Shown one piece after another: positions 45,706-57,755 of a DNA stretch of 64,000 nt. The notes beneath the pieces were generated by a model. The model was not told the DNA's origin, ran no database searches, and was given only the letters and a program-made list of their open reading frames with translations. The position numbers and the translations under genes are program-made. Within the stretch, counting starts at the first letter, position 1. Each line of letters starts with the position of its first letter. The DNA lies in assembly GCF_963678635.1 (NCBI RefSeq), contig NC_087062.1, forward strand, positions 38,342,518 to 38,406,517, read 5' to 3'. The stretch comes from Symsagittifera roscoffensis. Lineage: Eukaryota > Xenacoelomorpha > Acoela > Convolutidae.

Positions 45706-46470
45706 TTGAGAAGCCGTGATGATTCGACACGACAAGAGCGACCTTCCACCTGGAGGGACCAACCAGTCTGGAGTGTCATAATCGCGAGCTCCAAGAAGAA
45801 CACAGATGGTAGGTATCACAGGCACAACCGCATGGATTGGACCACGGCACAACAGGCGAGGAGGAATTGCTTCCATGATGCGTCTTGGGCTGAATATTAC
45901 GCACAGCCGAGAATACCAGAAGATGCGGTTCACTTAATCATAGGGGATAGCCTGATATGAGTGTTGACCCGGATCCACTCGCATTGGCAGGTGGGAGTCT
46001 TGAGCTTTTCTGGAGCCGCCACATCTCAGATGTTGGCGTCATTATAGATGTTGGACATGCACATGGTAAGGATGTACACGGTCACTCTGATGGTGGGAAC
46101 CAATGACGTGTCCTGAGGGGAATCAAGAAAGGTGATGAGACTGCACGAGAAAATGAGTTGCATTCTTGAGGAGCTGTGGATTTATCTGGATCCCGTGATT
46201 CTCACGATTTGCACTATTCCATACAACATGAGGAGCGACCAGCACGCAATGTAGATGAACGAGAAGGTGCGCAACATCAATGAGATAGTTAGAAAAAAAC
46301 AACAGCGTGCTCCCCGTTAGACTATTGGACGTGGCAGACATGATGGACCGATCCTTCCTGGATGATGCATCATCGGATGGCATTCACTTTGACAGGCCCA
46401 AGGGCTTGGAGTGGCTGAATTGTGTCTTCCAGAGGCACATAAAAGCGCTAGAGTCGGACCTGCTGGAAAC
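45706..46470 (+). pseudogene. Giant accessory frame, part 2: SGNH hydrolase-like domain 1
   Basis: A frame with four stops, plus one shift at an A-run near 46300. It contains in order VHLIIGDSLI (block I, GDS with nucleophile Ser at 45949-45951), GVLSFSGAATSQ (block II-like Gly), VTLMVGTNDVS (block III G-x-N-D at 46099-46110) and SSDGIHFDRPKG (block V D-x-x-H, 46376-46387). All residues of the SGNH/GDSL esterase catalytic set are present. These enzymes hydrolyse ester bonds of lipids or sugars. SGNH domains are known in ORF1 of some CR1-type LINEs; here there is no LINE context. Function in this protein is unknown, and the stops make this copy inactive. Confidence 0.65.
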
Positions 46471-47190
46471 GGCCCTTTCACCTTTGGTCAACCCCCTATT
46501 TCCCCTTTCTTTGCCACTGGACCCCTATCCAGTCGCTCGGGAGCAAGAGTCGACTCGAGAGACAGCTCAAGGAGCAGCCGGACCCGACAAACGGGGTCCA
46601 CACCGATGGAGGCCGAAGAGGCAGAGTCATCCACGCCCCAAAGTTCGGTGGTATACTCGGTGGTGGTGGTGGAAAACAAAAGAGTGGAGAGGTCGGCTGA
46701 TACGAGCCGGGCGCGATATCTAGAGAGGATAAAAGAACTGGATCTGGAGGACCTGGAGTGCAGGCAGGAATTGGCAAAGGTCCTGGGACTTAAGGATGTG
46801 TCGCACGAGGACTTGAGTCGGCACCATTGTGTGGATTGGTTAAAGGCCCACGAAGCGCACTTCTCAAGAGCGAGGATGATGTAGACGGCAGATCTGACTG
46901 GGATTCTGCTGAAATCGATAATGGGACCGATCAACTATAGGCCGCTCAAGCTGTTGGGGAGTCCAGGGCTCATAGTGGAGCCCTCCAAACATAGAACAAG
47001 CATAGCCAGAATCAGGGTGGCAACTCCTGCGCAGTTGAGAGTGGTGGACAAGCTGCTGGAGCCAAAAGACATGGGGCTCCCAGATGCCGCCTACAGGGGC
47101 TCAAAATTAGTAGATTACCCAAGGTATGGAAAACCCTGTGGAAAGCCACGGTTGGCCAAGATATTGGCAGTGTGTGATCGATCGGATCCA
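46471..47190 (+). pseudogene. Giant accessory frame, part 3: linker region
   Basis: The frame continues with a Pro/Ser/Arg-rich linker (SRDSSRSSRTRQTG), then LEDLECRQELAKVLGLKDVS, a helix-rich stretch, one TAG at 46882, and NYRPLKLLGSPGLIVEPSKH with ATPAQLRVVDKLLEP to 47190. The domain is not recognised. Being in the same frame as the second SGNH-like domain, it connects the two. Confidence 0.45.
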
Positions 47191-47700
47191 TGAGCCGCAA
47201 GGGTAATCATCGTGGCAGGCTCAGATTTCGAGGGGACGTCTCCGAAGCTGTTTTGGCCTGAAACTCTAGTGTATTTGCTACCCGGTGCGGAGTTGAAACA
47301 AATGCTGACTATAGTGGTGGCGATTAAAACAGAAATGCATTGCGAGCCTGAGCTGCTGCTATTTGCAGGAATGAATGACCACTTGCATGCGGCGGGACTT
47401 CTGGAGCATCTGAAAGGTGACGCACCAACGCCCAAGAAGATCTGGGAAGCGATCCAGGCATTTTTTGCTGCGATGAATGAGGTGCAAGAAAATGTGACTT
47501 CTTGAATCGGATCCAAGACAAAGGTGGCGTTCACAACGTCCCCAGGGTACGCGAGCATGCCGCTTGCTTTGCAGTTTGTATACGCTATCTTGATCCTCAT
47601 AGCGGAAGGGAACTCGTGGCGGTTGTTGATGGCAGCCCCCAATCGTGGACTGGAGCCGACAAAATTGAGACTTCATAAGTCGGAGTTGGCAGCGGCATAG
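47191..47700 (+). pseudogene. Giant accessory frame, part 4: SGNH-like domain 2
   Basis: VIIVAGSDFEGTSPKLFWPE aligns in position with SGNH block I but has GSD instead of GDS. ELLLFAGMNDHLHAAGLLEH (47353-47412) has a good block III, G-M-N-D. AFTTSPGYASMP follows as in the strand after block III. A D-x-x-H block V was not found. It therefore looks like a second SGNH-fold domain, possibly without activity even in an intact copy. Stops at 47191, 47503 and 47698, no frameshift. Confidence 0.5.
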
Positions 47701-49192
47701 GCGGACGTGTCTCATGCCTTGAGGGGGTTCTACGAGTTAGCAGACATTCTCATTGTATTGGACGAGGTCCTCTTGCTCGAGATTTCGAATCTCGCTCGAC
47801 AGTTAAAGCTGAATCCGGAGATAAGGGATAATCACCCGATTATAAGCCACCTGACAGCCAGCCTATGGTTACGACGTATGGACTTGACGATCACGAGCTC
47901 CACCAGCAAAGCGAGGGGACCGAGCAATGAAAGAAAGAACGTGGCTGCGGTCGAAAAACAATTGGAATCGATGGGGTACCGTCTGACGCAGGAAAGAGGC
48001 AGGTGGCCGTTCCTGACCCCAAGGCTTGAGAACGCCACGGCTAAGGCGCAAAAGAATGCTCCACCACTCATCAAGCAGGTATGGGAATTTCTTTAGAGGG
48101 CTGGAAGTGGCAGAGACCACGAAGATGACGGTTGGGAGATTCGTCACAGCGGCAAACGAAGTCACCATTGGAGAATTCTGGAGGGAGCATGCGAAGGAAA
48201 GGCTGAGGACGAGGAAGAATCACGAGTTCTTGAGATTCTTGAGTCCTTGTTGGGAGAAAGGGCACATGTTCAAGGTGTTCTATGCGAAGAATACCATATT
48301 TGAGGCGTTTGTGCAAGAGCTGCTGAACATGCCCATAAACCTCTTGCTGGCTCTGTACTTGGTTTATCCCAGGTATTTGTTCAAAATGGGTCCGGCGTAC
48401 ATATTCAGTAGAGGTGTGGAGACACTTCGAATTGATGGGAACCTGACACTAGTACTCTTAACTCACAGGGAACTGGTGGCGTTTCATCGGTTGATGAAAT
48501 ATGGGGAACCCCTATCGATGGGGAAAACTCACCCAATCATAGAAATCTACTCGTACAAGTGCACCGCCGGACTGAAGACGTTGCTGGTGGAGTATTTTTT
48601 GATGCAAAATCGATACCTGACTGGCGAAAAGAGGAACCCCAAGACGAGAGAAGAATGGAAGGAGGCGAATGGTGACATCCCACTTTTGACTGACCTGTGT
48701 TTGGCCATGAGATCTGATCCGTTGGGAGTGATCAGGGGGCTTGGAGAGGTCGTAACCTGCATCTATGGGCCGGCGATGACGTATGCCTTTCCGGATCCGC
48801 TCGTGGAGACATACCGCAACTCAGTGGTGCACGTGAGTCTGAGAAGTGTACTAGACTGAATGGCGTTGAACTGGTGCAGACAAGAGGAGCTGAGGGCACG
48901 AATGAGCGACATGGTGCTCTTCGGGAAGGTCAAAGATCCCGAGTTAGTGATGTCCAATTTAGGGGGGGAATGCAGAATGGGGGGGAACGTGAAGTTCCCA
49001 ATGAACTTACCCCAAGTTCTGGAATTTGAATCCTTTGACGGCAGACAAACGAGAGATCTTGGGAGCTACGGCGTGGAAAGGGAGTTTCGAGCTGGTAAAG
49101 AGGGAGTTAGAAATGATACTAGAGAGAGAAATTTTGCCCTCCACCGTCCCCGAGTTCCCGATGGTCAGGAGGATGACCTTGGGGATGAATAG
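47701..49192 (+). pseudogene. Giant accessory frame, part 5: helix-rich unknown region
   Basis: Frame 47707-48096 (HALRGFYELADILIVLDEVL, LTASLWLRRMDLTITSSTSK) passes, by one shift near 48080, into 48026-49192 with one stop at 48857. This part has hydrophobic helices (LLNMPINLLLALYLVYPRYL; TLVLLTHRELVAFHRLM) and GLKTLLVEYFLMQNRYLTGE. No signal peptide. No family recognised. The sustained protein-like composition between sparse stops, in contrast to the flanking AT-rich DNA, is the evidence that it was coding. Confidence 0.45.
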
Positions 49193-49835
49193 CCCACTGG
49201 TGGTCCCATCCCTATACGCAAGAGCAGCGAAGGAGAAGCAGCAGAAGGAGTTAGCCGATAGTTGGGATCCCTTGTTTATTGGATACTCAGCAGCAGTTTT
49301 TTTCCACACGTGTGATATCAAGATAAACTCATGGACGACGCAAGCAAAGAAGATGAGAGGTTCAATGCCTCGAAAGTTCGAGGTTCGGGATATCTTGAGA
49401 AAGCTCGATCAAGCGGATCTGGAGAACAAGCTGCCGGTTTGGGACGATGGGAGCATGATCAGGGAAGGGGGACATATCGCTCTAAAAGACGAGATGAAGT
49501 TCTCCACGAGGAAGTACCGGGCTCCCTACGAACTGGAGCAACCAGAGATGAAACAAGACGAGAGAGAGCTGGATGCAGCGGGCCCCTTGTACGTAGCCCT
49601 CAGCGAATATGAAAAACCGGACCCGGCAACCCCCTCACCGTTGTCAAAAGGCACCCCTGGAGATAGAAGAAGCAACCCCGTTGAGGATAGGTTCAAAGAC
49701 GCACTCGAGAGAGAACGAGCTGAGTCAAAGGAAGGAGAGAGTAAGGATGAGACTCTCAGTGAAGCGGGGGAAACACACCAGACCAGGCTCCAGTTGAAAG
49801 GGACTTTACAACGCATGAGTTATTGCAGGACTTGA
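49026..49835 (+). pseudogene. Giant accessory frame, part 6
   Basis: A 269-codon frame that overlaps the end of the previous one, so the shift lies between about 49020 and 49100. It reads LVKRELEMILEREILPSTVP, PLVVPSLYARAAKEKQQKEL, RKFEVRDILRKLDQADLENK, then an acidic Pro/Ser tail (DPATPSPLSKG). No known domain. The charged composition suggests a soluble protein segment. Confidence 0.45.
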
Positions 49836-49932
49836 GCAGGGACGATTGACGATTTGGCAAACACGGCCACGCCACCCCTGGGATCCCCTCGAAAAGACCT
49901 GGAACTACCCTTGAACCAGGGAAACCTCCAAT

Positions 49933-51475
49933 ATGGAAATTAAACTCTTTAGTGCCAAAGAAAGTAAGAAGAATGCCCTCGACGGCAATAAATGGATGTT
50001 CCTGAATACTCTCGACGAAAAGGCGTGGCGAGAAATCTTGAGTGAGTTTAACCAGGAAGCGGAAACCGAAGCTAGACTGGAGAGTTTCAAAGAGGAGTTA
50101 TGGGACACGGTGGTGAAGTTCGGGGAACCAGTTTTGATGGGCACCGGACTGGACGAAAAGGCGAGAAAGGATATGTTGAGCAAGATGATCAAGCTGAGGG
50201 AAACAGAGCAGAAGACCAAAGATGATGAATGTAAAGACAGCAGTACTCTGAAACAAAAAAACTGACGATAAAATGATTAAGGTTGAAAGGGAGGATAAGG
50301 TTAAGACTAGTAATATGATTAAAGATATTAATATCCTTAAGTCTCGAGAAGGGGTAGGCAAGAGTCGGAAGGGCTGGACCGGGACAAAGAGGTCGAATCA
50401 GTGATGGTAGTGGTGATGCCCCCAAGCAAAGGTGTGAGGTCTCGAAAGAGGAAAAGGGAGGTAGAAGAGTTGAATAGCCCCTCGGCGGATGCGGTCTCCG
50501 AGAAGAATCTGAGGGAGACGGCTCCCATGATTCTAGCGCGGTGGAAGACAACGGCCTACAAGGGCAGCTCCGAACCAAGGAGGCTGGCCGAGGTGGTGAA
50601 AGAGATGGAGGTCTCGACGAGTCTGGCAACGGAAGAAGACTTCAGACCTCAGAAGGTGAGAACGAAAAGGGGTTCGACGAATGTGTTTCTTGAGGTGGAT
50701 AATGTCAGTGATGACCAACAGTACCGTCCAAGTGTGTCATCAGAAGGCCACGGGAGGCAAAACTATGGAGAGGAGAGTCTCCGCGGTCATTCTGAACGTG
50801 TACCAGAGTACGGGGAACGAAAAGGAAGATGACTCCAGGCAATCTCTAGAGAATCATGGGAAACTTGACGAAATACGAAGGTTCTACATCAAGAAATTCG
50901 AAGAGGGACATGACGTGCATCGTAACTTGGCCTCGGCTGAAGATTACTCGAAACCCAACAAACGGGGAGAATACCAATATGTATCTGGAGTAATGGGAAA
51001 AGCGTACAACCCTTTCTTGGATTCAGAGGCAGGGGGCGCTCACAGGAATCACGAAGTGACGGAGCTGTTAAAATTTTGGACAGAGAAGATAATCGAGATT
51101 GATTCAGTGGAACGAGAAAAACCGAGCCTAGGCCTGATACTTGTGAGGATGCCAAAGGTGGTTAGCGTACCGCGCTCGAACAAGAGAGTAGAATTGAAAA
51201 TGGGGAATGGGAATGGCATGCTGATTACGAATTTAGGAACGGTTTGGAAGTTGCTGAGACCGTCCTGGTGCCCACATCCTCACGCAAGCTTGATTGAAGA
51301 GGTCACGGACCGAGTGAGGCTGGCACCGACGAAGGATGAAGACTTGGGAACTCTGAATATAATACACAAGCTGATCCTGCCTCAGAGTAAAGAGTCGGGT
51401 GAGGCAACGAGTAAGCTGGGATCAGTAAAGAAGTTGGAACCCGGTAGTTGTCTTGACCTGACGTGTGGAGGCTGA
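49933..51475 (+). pseudogene. Giant accessory frame, part 7
   Basis: Frames 49933-50265 (MFLNTLDEKAWREILSEFNQ) and 50401-50832 (basic SRKRKREVEELNS) share one reading frame. A shift near 50750 leads to 50681-51475: KLDEIRRFYIKKFEEGHDVH, GAHRNHEVTELLKFWTEKII, GNGMLITNLGTVWKLLRPSW. No family is recognised. The RKRKR run resembles a nuclear-localisation signal, which is inference only. Confidence 0.45.
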
Positions 51476-53105
51476 CAGCACACTTGTGATGGACGATCAT
51501 GTGTCAGAGTGTAACCCTTCCAGAGAGAAGACCTAGTCGCTTGGTTTGGCGACGTAACAGAAAGAGAGAAAAGTGAAGTGCAGATAGTGGCTGAGTGTTA
51601 CACGAACACTATTGTGAATATAGCAACGGCGTTGGGGTTCTTCTCGAGGATGTGCAGCTTACAGTCTCTGGAGATGCTGGAGTCTGAGCACCATTTGGTG
51701 ACAACACTGAGCGTGGAATCATGGCCTGGAGTATTGCAAATAACTCAGAAGCACATCAGAGGGTGGAAGCTTGGGCTTGAGGCGAAAATGGGATTTCCCG
51801 TGAGCGAGGCCTATAGTCTGCCAGTAAATGCGAAGTCCTTGGTGGGATCAGTCATGGCCAACCTATGTGGAAGCCACTGTCCCTTACACATGGCGATGGT
51901 AGAGGTAACCAGCCAGAGGACACTAATAGACAAAGCCTTCTCGGTACCCAATTGCGTACGACTGGCTAGAAGGTCGCACCATTTACACAGACTGTTGAGG
52001 AAGATCCTGGGAATTGTACCAAGGGAACAAAGAGATGACTTGAGTGAAATCTGGGGAGAAGAACTCTTGAGTTTGGAAGGTGAAAACACGAGTGACTTTG
52101 AGAGGCAGAACAGAAATGAGAAGCCCATGAGCAGTGCCCCAGCCCAGGAGGAATATGATATGACACATGAGAAGATGATGGAATTGGAACCTCTACTGGA
52201 AGCTTCGCGAGAACGCAACCTCCGGAGCATCGATATCACGCATGGGGAATGCCCATGCCATTGTCTGGCCAATACGGTGTGGTACCCGGAACACTCAAAC
52301 CTCTGCTTAGTATGGGACGTGGAAGAAATTCGGTCGATCGGCTAACCCGATCATCGACAGAAGGTGACTCTCATGGTGGTGAGTACTATGTTGGCGTTAT
52401 GATAGATCAAAGAGAACGTGACGAAATATCGGAAGTTGAAGACACCGACAGCAGAGTCGATACACGCTATCGACTCTAGCAGTATACTTGAGTTGTTTGA
52501 GACTGCATGCAAAGTGTTCGCTATACCGATGGAGGTCAGGCACGTATGGAGCCGCATAAGATTCTTCGGTGGTTTCGAGTGACATTGACATCTTGGTTAT
52601 ATGCGGTGACGAAGGATCATATGAAGAAACATCAGAAAAAATATCGGCAGTTCCTGGCGGAGATAGGACCGGAAGCCTTCATGAGACCTCTGCTGACCCA
52701 CCGAAATGCGATTACGACGTGTTGGAAGAGAGTTGGTAGGGTGTCTAGAGATAATATCAAGGCGATAGAATAAATATTGGAATAGGACTTAGCAAAGAAC
52801 GTGAGCCTGAGTCTTTACAACTCCTTTTGCCTGAACAGGGAATCGAAAGTGAAGGGTTTGCCAAACCAGGCAGATAGGTTGCAAGACCAGAGGGAGTGAT
52901 GCGATCCTACAAACAACTAAAAGCGTGGGAAGAGATCGTGGTCAGCTCCAATGATGAGGAAGCGCTGCTAAGGCAGATTACGGTGTCAAACGCATCAGGG
53001 CCTAGCACCTCAAAGGCAAGGAACACCAAAATGAGCCGGGAGCTCAGTGAGGGATTCTTGAGTCTTGAGAGGGAAGCAAAGGGGCTCGAGTGTGAACTCG
53101 GATGA
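51476..53105 (+). pseudogene. Giant accessory frame, part 8: C-terminal region
   Basis: The same frame as part 7 continues, after stops, into 51578-52345 (YTNTIVNIATALGFFSRM, LVGSVMANLCGSHCPLHMAM, LARRSHHLHRLLRKILGIVP). It then moves by shifts into 52507-52773 (HKILRWFRVTLTSWLYAVTK) and 52896-53105, ending in TGA. It contains ECPCHCLANTVW, a small Cys cluster. The terminal stop at 53103-53105 is followed by AT-rich DNA, so this is the likely end of the ancestral protein. Function unknown. Confidence 0.45.
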
Positions 53106-54359
53106 AATCTGAGGTCACGAAAAAGAAATTTTAACGAAACGAAATATTGTTATTAATATGCTATATCTTTTATATAAATCAAAATGCTGAATGACAATTT
53201 TCTGATTGGATAAGACCAAAGAAAATTTAATCATTAGCTTGCAAAGCGGAAATTTAAGGTGCAGGTGTATGCAGATTTTGATTGCTGTTTAGCGATAGTG
53301 TGACAATTTTGCATGGTTGTGAATTTTGGGGCGCAGATAAAATTAAATCTGCTGCAAAACTCTGTAAATGACCACTGGCACTGTATCTTGAGCAACACTT
53401 AACATTCTGGGGATTCACTGGCAGACGGCAACACGCAATGAGGACATCGATCTTGAGTCCGGGGAGTATGTGCCAGTCGTTCATATTCGGAAGTTTGATC
53501 TTGAACAACGCGAGAAACATGATTTTGGGATAAAACGGAGTTTTTCAAAAATTCGAATTGGGCAGGTCATGATCAATTTTCTCGCGGCAACTGAAAATCT
53601 CAGAAATGTAAGATCAGAACAACCGAATTACAACCGCGGGAAAATGATCGAAAAAACGGTGGAAAATTGCTATTCGCAATTTCCAGATATAATACCATAC
53701 TAGAAGAGAGCTGTCCTATCCTGAAATAGGAGGCAGAACGACTGCGAACCAAGAAGATACAAATTGGAAGTGGACCAGAGTGAACTTCGGTGGAAAGGTG
53801 GACAGTACAAGTCTCCCAATGGTCCAAACCCAAAACTCGATTCTCAAGTCAAAACTCATTGATTCAAATTTTCTCAAACTTTATTAAATTCCATTTATGC
53901 TAGAGCCGCTAGTTAATTTAGTTACTCTAATTCTCGAGTGCGCTGGTATGTGAGTACCCAATTTAGTTTTCTTGAGTGTGTGTTTTATAATTGTTATGTT
54001 GAGGTAGGGAGAGTTTTAGGTTGATCCATCTGAAATGGATCAAAGTTCCACTGTCTAATAAAAAGCAACTAAAACGGAATGTTCCGACCCTGTTTTTAGC
54101 GGCGTTCGCGTGTTTTGAGACCTAAGAATGGTAACGTTCTTTTTTTATAGAGTGGGGAGTATTTTGGTAGTGGCCTTTAAGCTGTAACGAGGGTTTTAGT
54201 CTCATGTCGCAAGTGAACCGAATTTGCTCCGACCGTTCGAGGTAGAAAAAATACAAGAGATAGTCTCCCTGACTCTTGAGCCAATGTTTATAGGGCCTAT
54301 TTTTCTTTAACCTCAAATTTGACTTAAGTAGGCGACTGTTACACTTACATTCCAAATTA
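53106..54359. other. Stretch between accessory frame and LINE
   Basis: Mostly AT-rich and non-coding. A 77-codon + strand frame (53470-53703) has no recognisable features. A TAATAAAA near 54056 could be a polyadenylation signal for the upstream unit. Confidence 0.4.
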
Positions 54360-54361
54360 TT

Positions 54362-55230
54362 AGCTCAGAAGATAGACGCAGAAATGCTAGCGTCTCGCAA
54401 GCATCTGAGAAATCTTGTAAAACATGCAAAAAGCCGATCACCAACAAAATTCAAATCTTTAATTGCCTTGCCTGTGGCGATGTTATGCACATGACAAAAA
54501 CATGCACTGGAATATCTGAAACTGCCATCCTTGGAATTTCGGAGATCAGTCAGAACGTCATCCTGCTCTCTAACTGTTGTGTTGGAAACAATAGGAAAGA
54601 GCCGATGATCAACGATTTGATGCAAACCCGTCCATCCATTGCCTAAACAAAACTAATTGAAATCGCCGAACAATTCTCAACATTAAAACAAGAGATAGAT
54701 TCACTTAAGCAAAAGATAGATGAAACAAACAAAAAACCACAAAACAGAAATGAGCCAAAGCAACGTGCCTTATACAAACCAGAATCAAGCTATAACGGAA
54801 TCCGGGTAAAAGGACTGCTTGAATTGGACTAAAAAAATTCCAGAGATAGACACGAACACGACTTGGAAGAGGTGAATAAACTGCTTGTGTTCTTAACAGT
54901 TGAAGCAAAAATCACAGATTTAAAACGTTTAGGAAAATACGAAGAAGGAAAAAGGCCACGCACAGCAGTCGTAAATGTATCAAATGAATGGCAAAAACGA
55001 CTGATACTAATGTCCCTGGCAAAATTGAAAAACTACGATAAAACTCTTTTGTGTCAAAAGAGCTCAGCCCAAGTGAATTTCTGATTGAGAACAAACTTCT
55101 TATGAAAAGACGAACAATGATAGAAATTGGCGTATCAGCTAAGAACCTAAGGCACCCAAGGGACCTTATCCTTTACCAAAATGACGAAGAAAGTGGAAAT
55201 TGTAAAAAAGTGGAAGAAAGCAATTGACTA
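54362..55230 (+). pseudogene. LINE ORF1 with PHD-like finger
   Basis: The translated pieces give KSCKTCKKPITNKIQIFNC, LACGDVMHMTKTC and, later, NCC, a C4HC3-like arrangement of a PHD-type zinc finger. Then comes a predicted coiled coil (QFSTLKQEIDSLKQKIDE) and a segment with RHEHDLEEVNKLLVFL, DLKRLGKYEEGKRPRTAVVN and, after a shift near 55055, LSPSEFLIENKLLMKRRTMI. The latter pattern is common in ORF1 proteins of invertebrate LINEs and is thought to form an RRM-like nucleic-acid-binding fold. At least two stops and one frameshift. Confidence 0.6.
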
Positions 55231-55239
55231 CCTACTGCT

Positions 55240-56236
55240 AAGTATTTAAAAAAAATTTCTGTCTAAATGTCAGAAGTATTTTAGACATCAGCCGCAGAAC
55301 AACTCTATCAAATGCCATTTTACAAACAGACTACGATATATTATGAACAATTATTCGACTCCAAAAAAAGCAGCTTGATTTTTTATTTACAAACAACGCT
55401 GGAGTGATACTCAACTGGCATACGGACCAAACAGCAACAAACGCATACAGCATTGACAAAGTTTTATGCTCAGATCATTATGCTTACTCTGCAACAATTG
55501 ACATGGAAGCCAGTATCAAAGAAATAAACAAAGGTGAAAGTCTGGCATTTAACCGAGCCGATTGGACGTCAAAAAATCAAAAAAAGGACAAACTTTTCAT
55601 ACCGTAGTGTTAAAGTAAAGTAAATGAGCTCCTGTGTCAGTGGTATGCATGGTTATGGGACAAAATAAAGATTAATGTACTCAAGGTTACATCACACAGA
55701 TCATCTCTTCCCCGTGGGTGACACCAAGTACGTCTCACATGCTAAAAAGAGTACAAACCTTAAAACGGCGTTTTGATCGGCAAATCAAACCGACTTTAAA
55801 CAAACCTACTTTATGCCTTCTCCTAAAACACAAAAATTGGAAAAAAAATCTTCAAAAAGCATTGACTAAAGATTAAGCAATTTATGAAGAAAGAGTAACA
55901 AGCAGTAGACGATTGAGTGACTTACAAAAATACTTGAACAAAATAAATATCTCCACGCAAAATCCCCAAAAAAAGTTTTATAAGGAAAAATCCACTAGAG
56001 ATGACAACCCAAAAAGCTATATTTTTTTAACGAATTCTTCATCAGTGTATATTAAAAGGAATCAAATCCTAACCCTCTCGCACGAAATACAAACAGTTCT
56101 CCTACAGAATCAATTTGTACACAAATACACATTGAAGAAACCAAAATCGAATTCGTTCTCAAAAATCTATTAACAAATAAAGCATCAGGTTTTTATGGTA
56201 TAGGTAATATAATCCGAAAAAATCTTTCTGTCAAAT
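55240..56236 (+). pseudogene. LINE endonuclease remnant and linker
   Basis: Only scraps remain. 55404-55607 reads LNWHTDQTATNAYSIDKVLC SDHYAY with an SDH-like motif, as at the C-terminal end of the apurinic-type endonuclease where SDH carries catalytic residues. The following region has many stops, with one readable piece at 55913-56173. Confidence 0.4.
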
Positions 56237-57717
56237 TTGCTCTATCTTCACTTCCGCACATTCATTAGCAAGCGGCTCTTCCCGACCTACTGGAAAACAA
56301 GTCAAGTGGCCCCAATTTTTAAAGAAAAGAACAAGGCGTCAGTTGAGTGCTACCGCCCAATTAGCCTTTTATGCTCCGCCCCGAAAGTCTTCGAAAAAAT
56401 AGTCTTTGATAAAATATAACCCAAAGTTTAACCTTTCATGGAAAACGCAAAATAAGGCTTCTGGCAAAAAAGGTCAGCAGTACTACAAATGGTACAATTT
56501 TCGAGCAAAGTATATGAACTCTACGATGACAAAAACGTTCAAACGCTATCAGTTCTTTATCTAGATTTTTCTAAAGCCTTTGATAAAGTTCCTCATAGTA
56601 TCCTAATCGCTAAACTACGAAACATAAGTCTAGGCATTCAAATACAATACATAATACAAGACTATCTAACAGATATATTGCAATATGTAAAAATCAATAA
56701 AAGTTCATCAACTCTGAAAGAAGTAAGTAGCGGTGTACCACAGGGCTCAATTCTTGGCCCTCTACTTTTTCTCATATTCATTAATGACATTCCCAAATGC
56801 ATTGAGAAATCCCATTGCTTTGGCTATTGTGACGATATGAAGATCTTTTCTACTGAAGAAATTTATCTGCAAAAAGACACGACAAATGTTGAAAAATGGT
56901 GCGAAGAAAATAAAATGCCGCTGAACGAAAATAAATGTAATCTGTTCAACCTCAAAGGGAAAATGGAGGTTACACTATTTAATACAAATGTTGATACCGC
57001 AAAGACCCAAAAAGACATAGGTATTTTAATGTGTGACAACCTTTGGTGGTCAGTAAATGCTGAAAATCGCATATCAAAAGCAATGGGAGCTTATTACAAA
57101 GTCAAACGGAATATATCGAAAAAAGCATCATGAAAGTTAAAATTAAACTCATACTGTAGATACATTGTACCAATCATAAGCTATGCATCGCAAACATGGT
57201 TTCCGAACAAAACAGAATTAAGACAACTAGAAAGAGTACAAAAACGAGCGACTTCTTGGATTACAAATAACTTCAAAATGAGTTATACTGAAAGACTGAA
57301 ATTTTTAATTCTCCTTCCACTATCAATGTACTTTGAATTACACGACATATTGTATTTAGTTTCACTACTAAAAAATAAACAAGACATTGATTTGAATACA
57401 ATCATTCATAAAAACGAATCACGAACGAGACAAGCAACACGTGGTGAGATTACTGTTCATGCAACAAGACTGAAAAAGTCAAATGAAAATTTTATGTACG
57501 CTATACAACTATTTTAGCCAAATTGTGGATTCGAAAATCAAGATTATGACAGCCCGAAAATATCTCTTACAAATACGTATTAGAAATTCTTCAACAGAAA
57601 TTTTGCAGAAAACAACTTGTGTATGCGGAGAATTCTTTGCTGGTGTGGAAACTGCAACCCACCGGGAAAATTACGAACTTATAAACGAGGGTTCAAAACC
57701 CATGGAGAAATCCTAAA
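56237..57717 (+). pseudogene. LINE reverse transcriptase
   Basis: 56237-56419 has FPTYWKTSQVAPIFKEKNKA and YRPISLLCSAPKVFEKIV (RT blocks 1-2). 56489-57133, in another frame, has SVLYLDFSKAFDKVPHSILI (catalytic Asp), SSGVPQGSILGPLLFLIFIN (block 4) and FGYCDDMKIFS, where YCDD replaces the usual YADD but keeps both aspartates. The thumb region continues with IVPIISYASQTWFPNK and LERVQKRATSWIT, then 57278-57517. The palm is one uninterrupted frame; flanking stops show it is inactive as a whole. Confidence 0.85.
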
Positions 57718-57721
57718 GTCT

Positions 57722-57755
57722 ACCCTACTACTACTACTTCTACTATTATTATATG
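57722..57755 (+). repeat. LINE 3' microsatellite tail
   Basis: CTACTACTACTTCTACTATTATT-type repeat directly after the last readable RT-end sequence; LINEs of several clades end in such short repeats rather than poly(A). Confidence 0.6.

Larger units (their letters stand above)
54360..57755 (+). mobile_element. Non-LTR retrotransposon (LINE), broken
   Basis: ORF1 with a PHD-like zinc finger and a basic RNA-binding region, then endonuclease remnants, then a LINE-type RT, then a 3' end in CTACTACTACTTCTACTATT-like microsatellite. This is the layout of LINEs with two ORFs and a simple-repeat tail. Several stops and frameshifts in ORF1, the endonuclease and around RT. The clade is uncertain; the features suit the CR1/Jockey group. 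Confidence 0.75.

Noticed and set aside
53470-53703. 77-codon ORF after the accessory frame
   Set aside because: No motif, no start context and AT-rich surroundings; could be a remnant of the accessory unit but cannot be supported.
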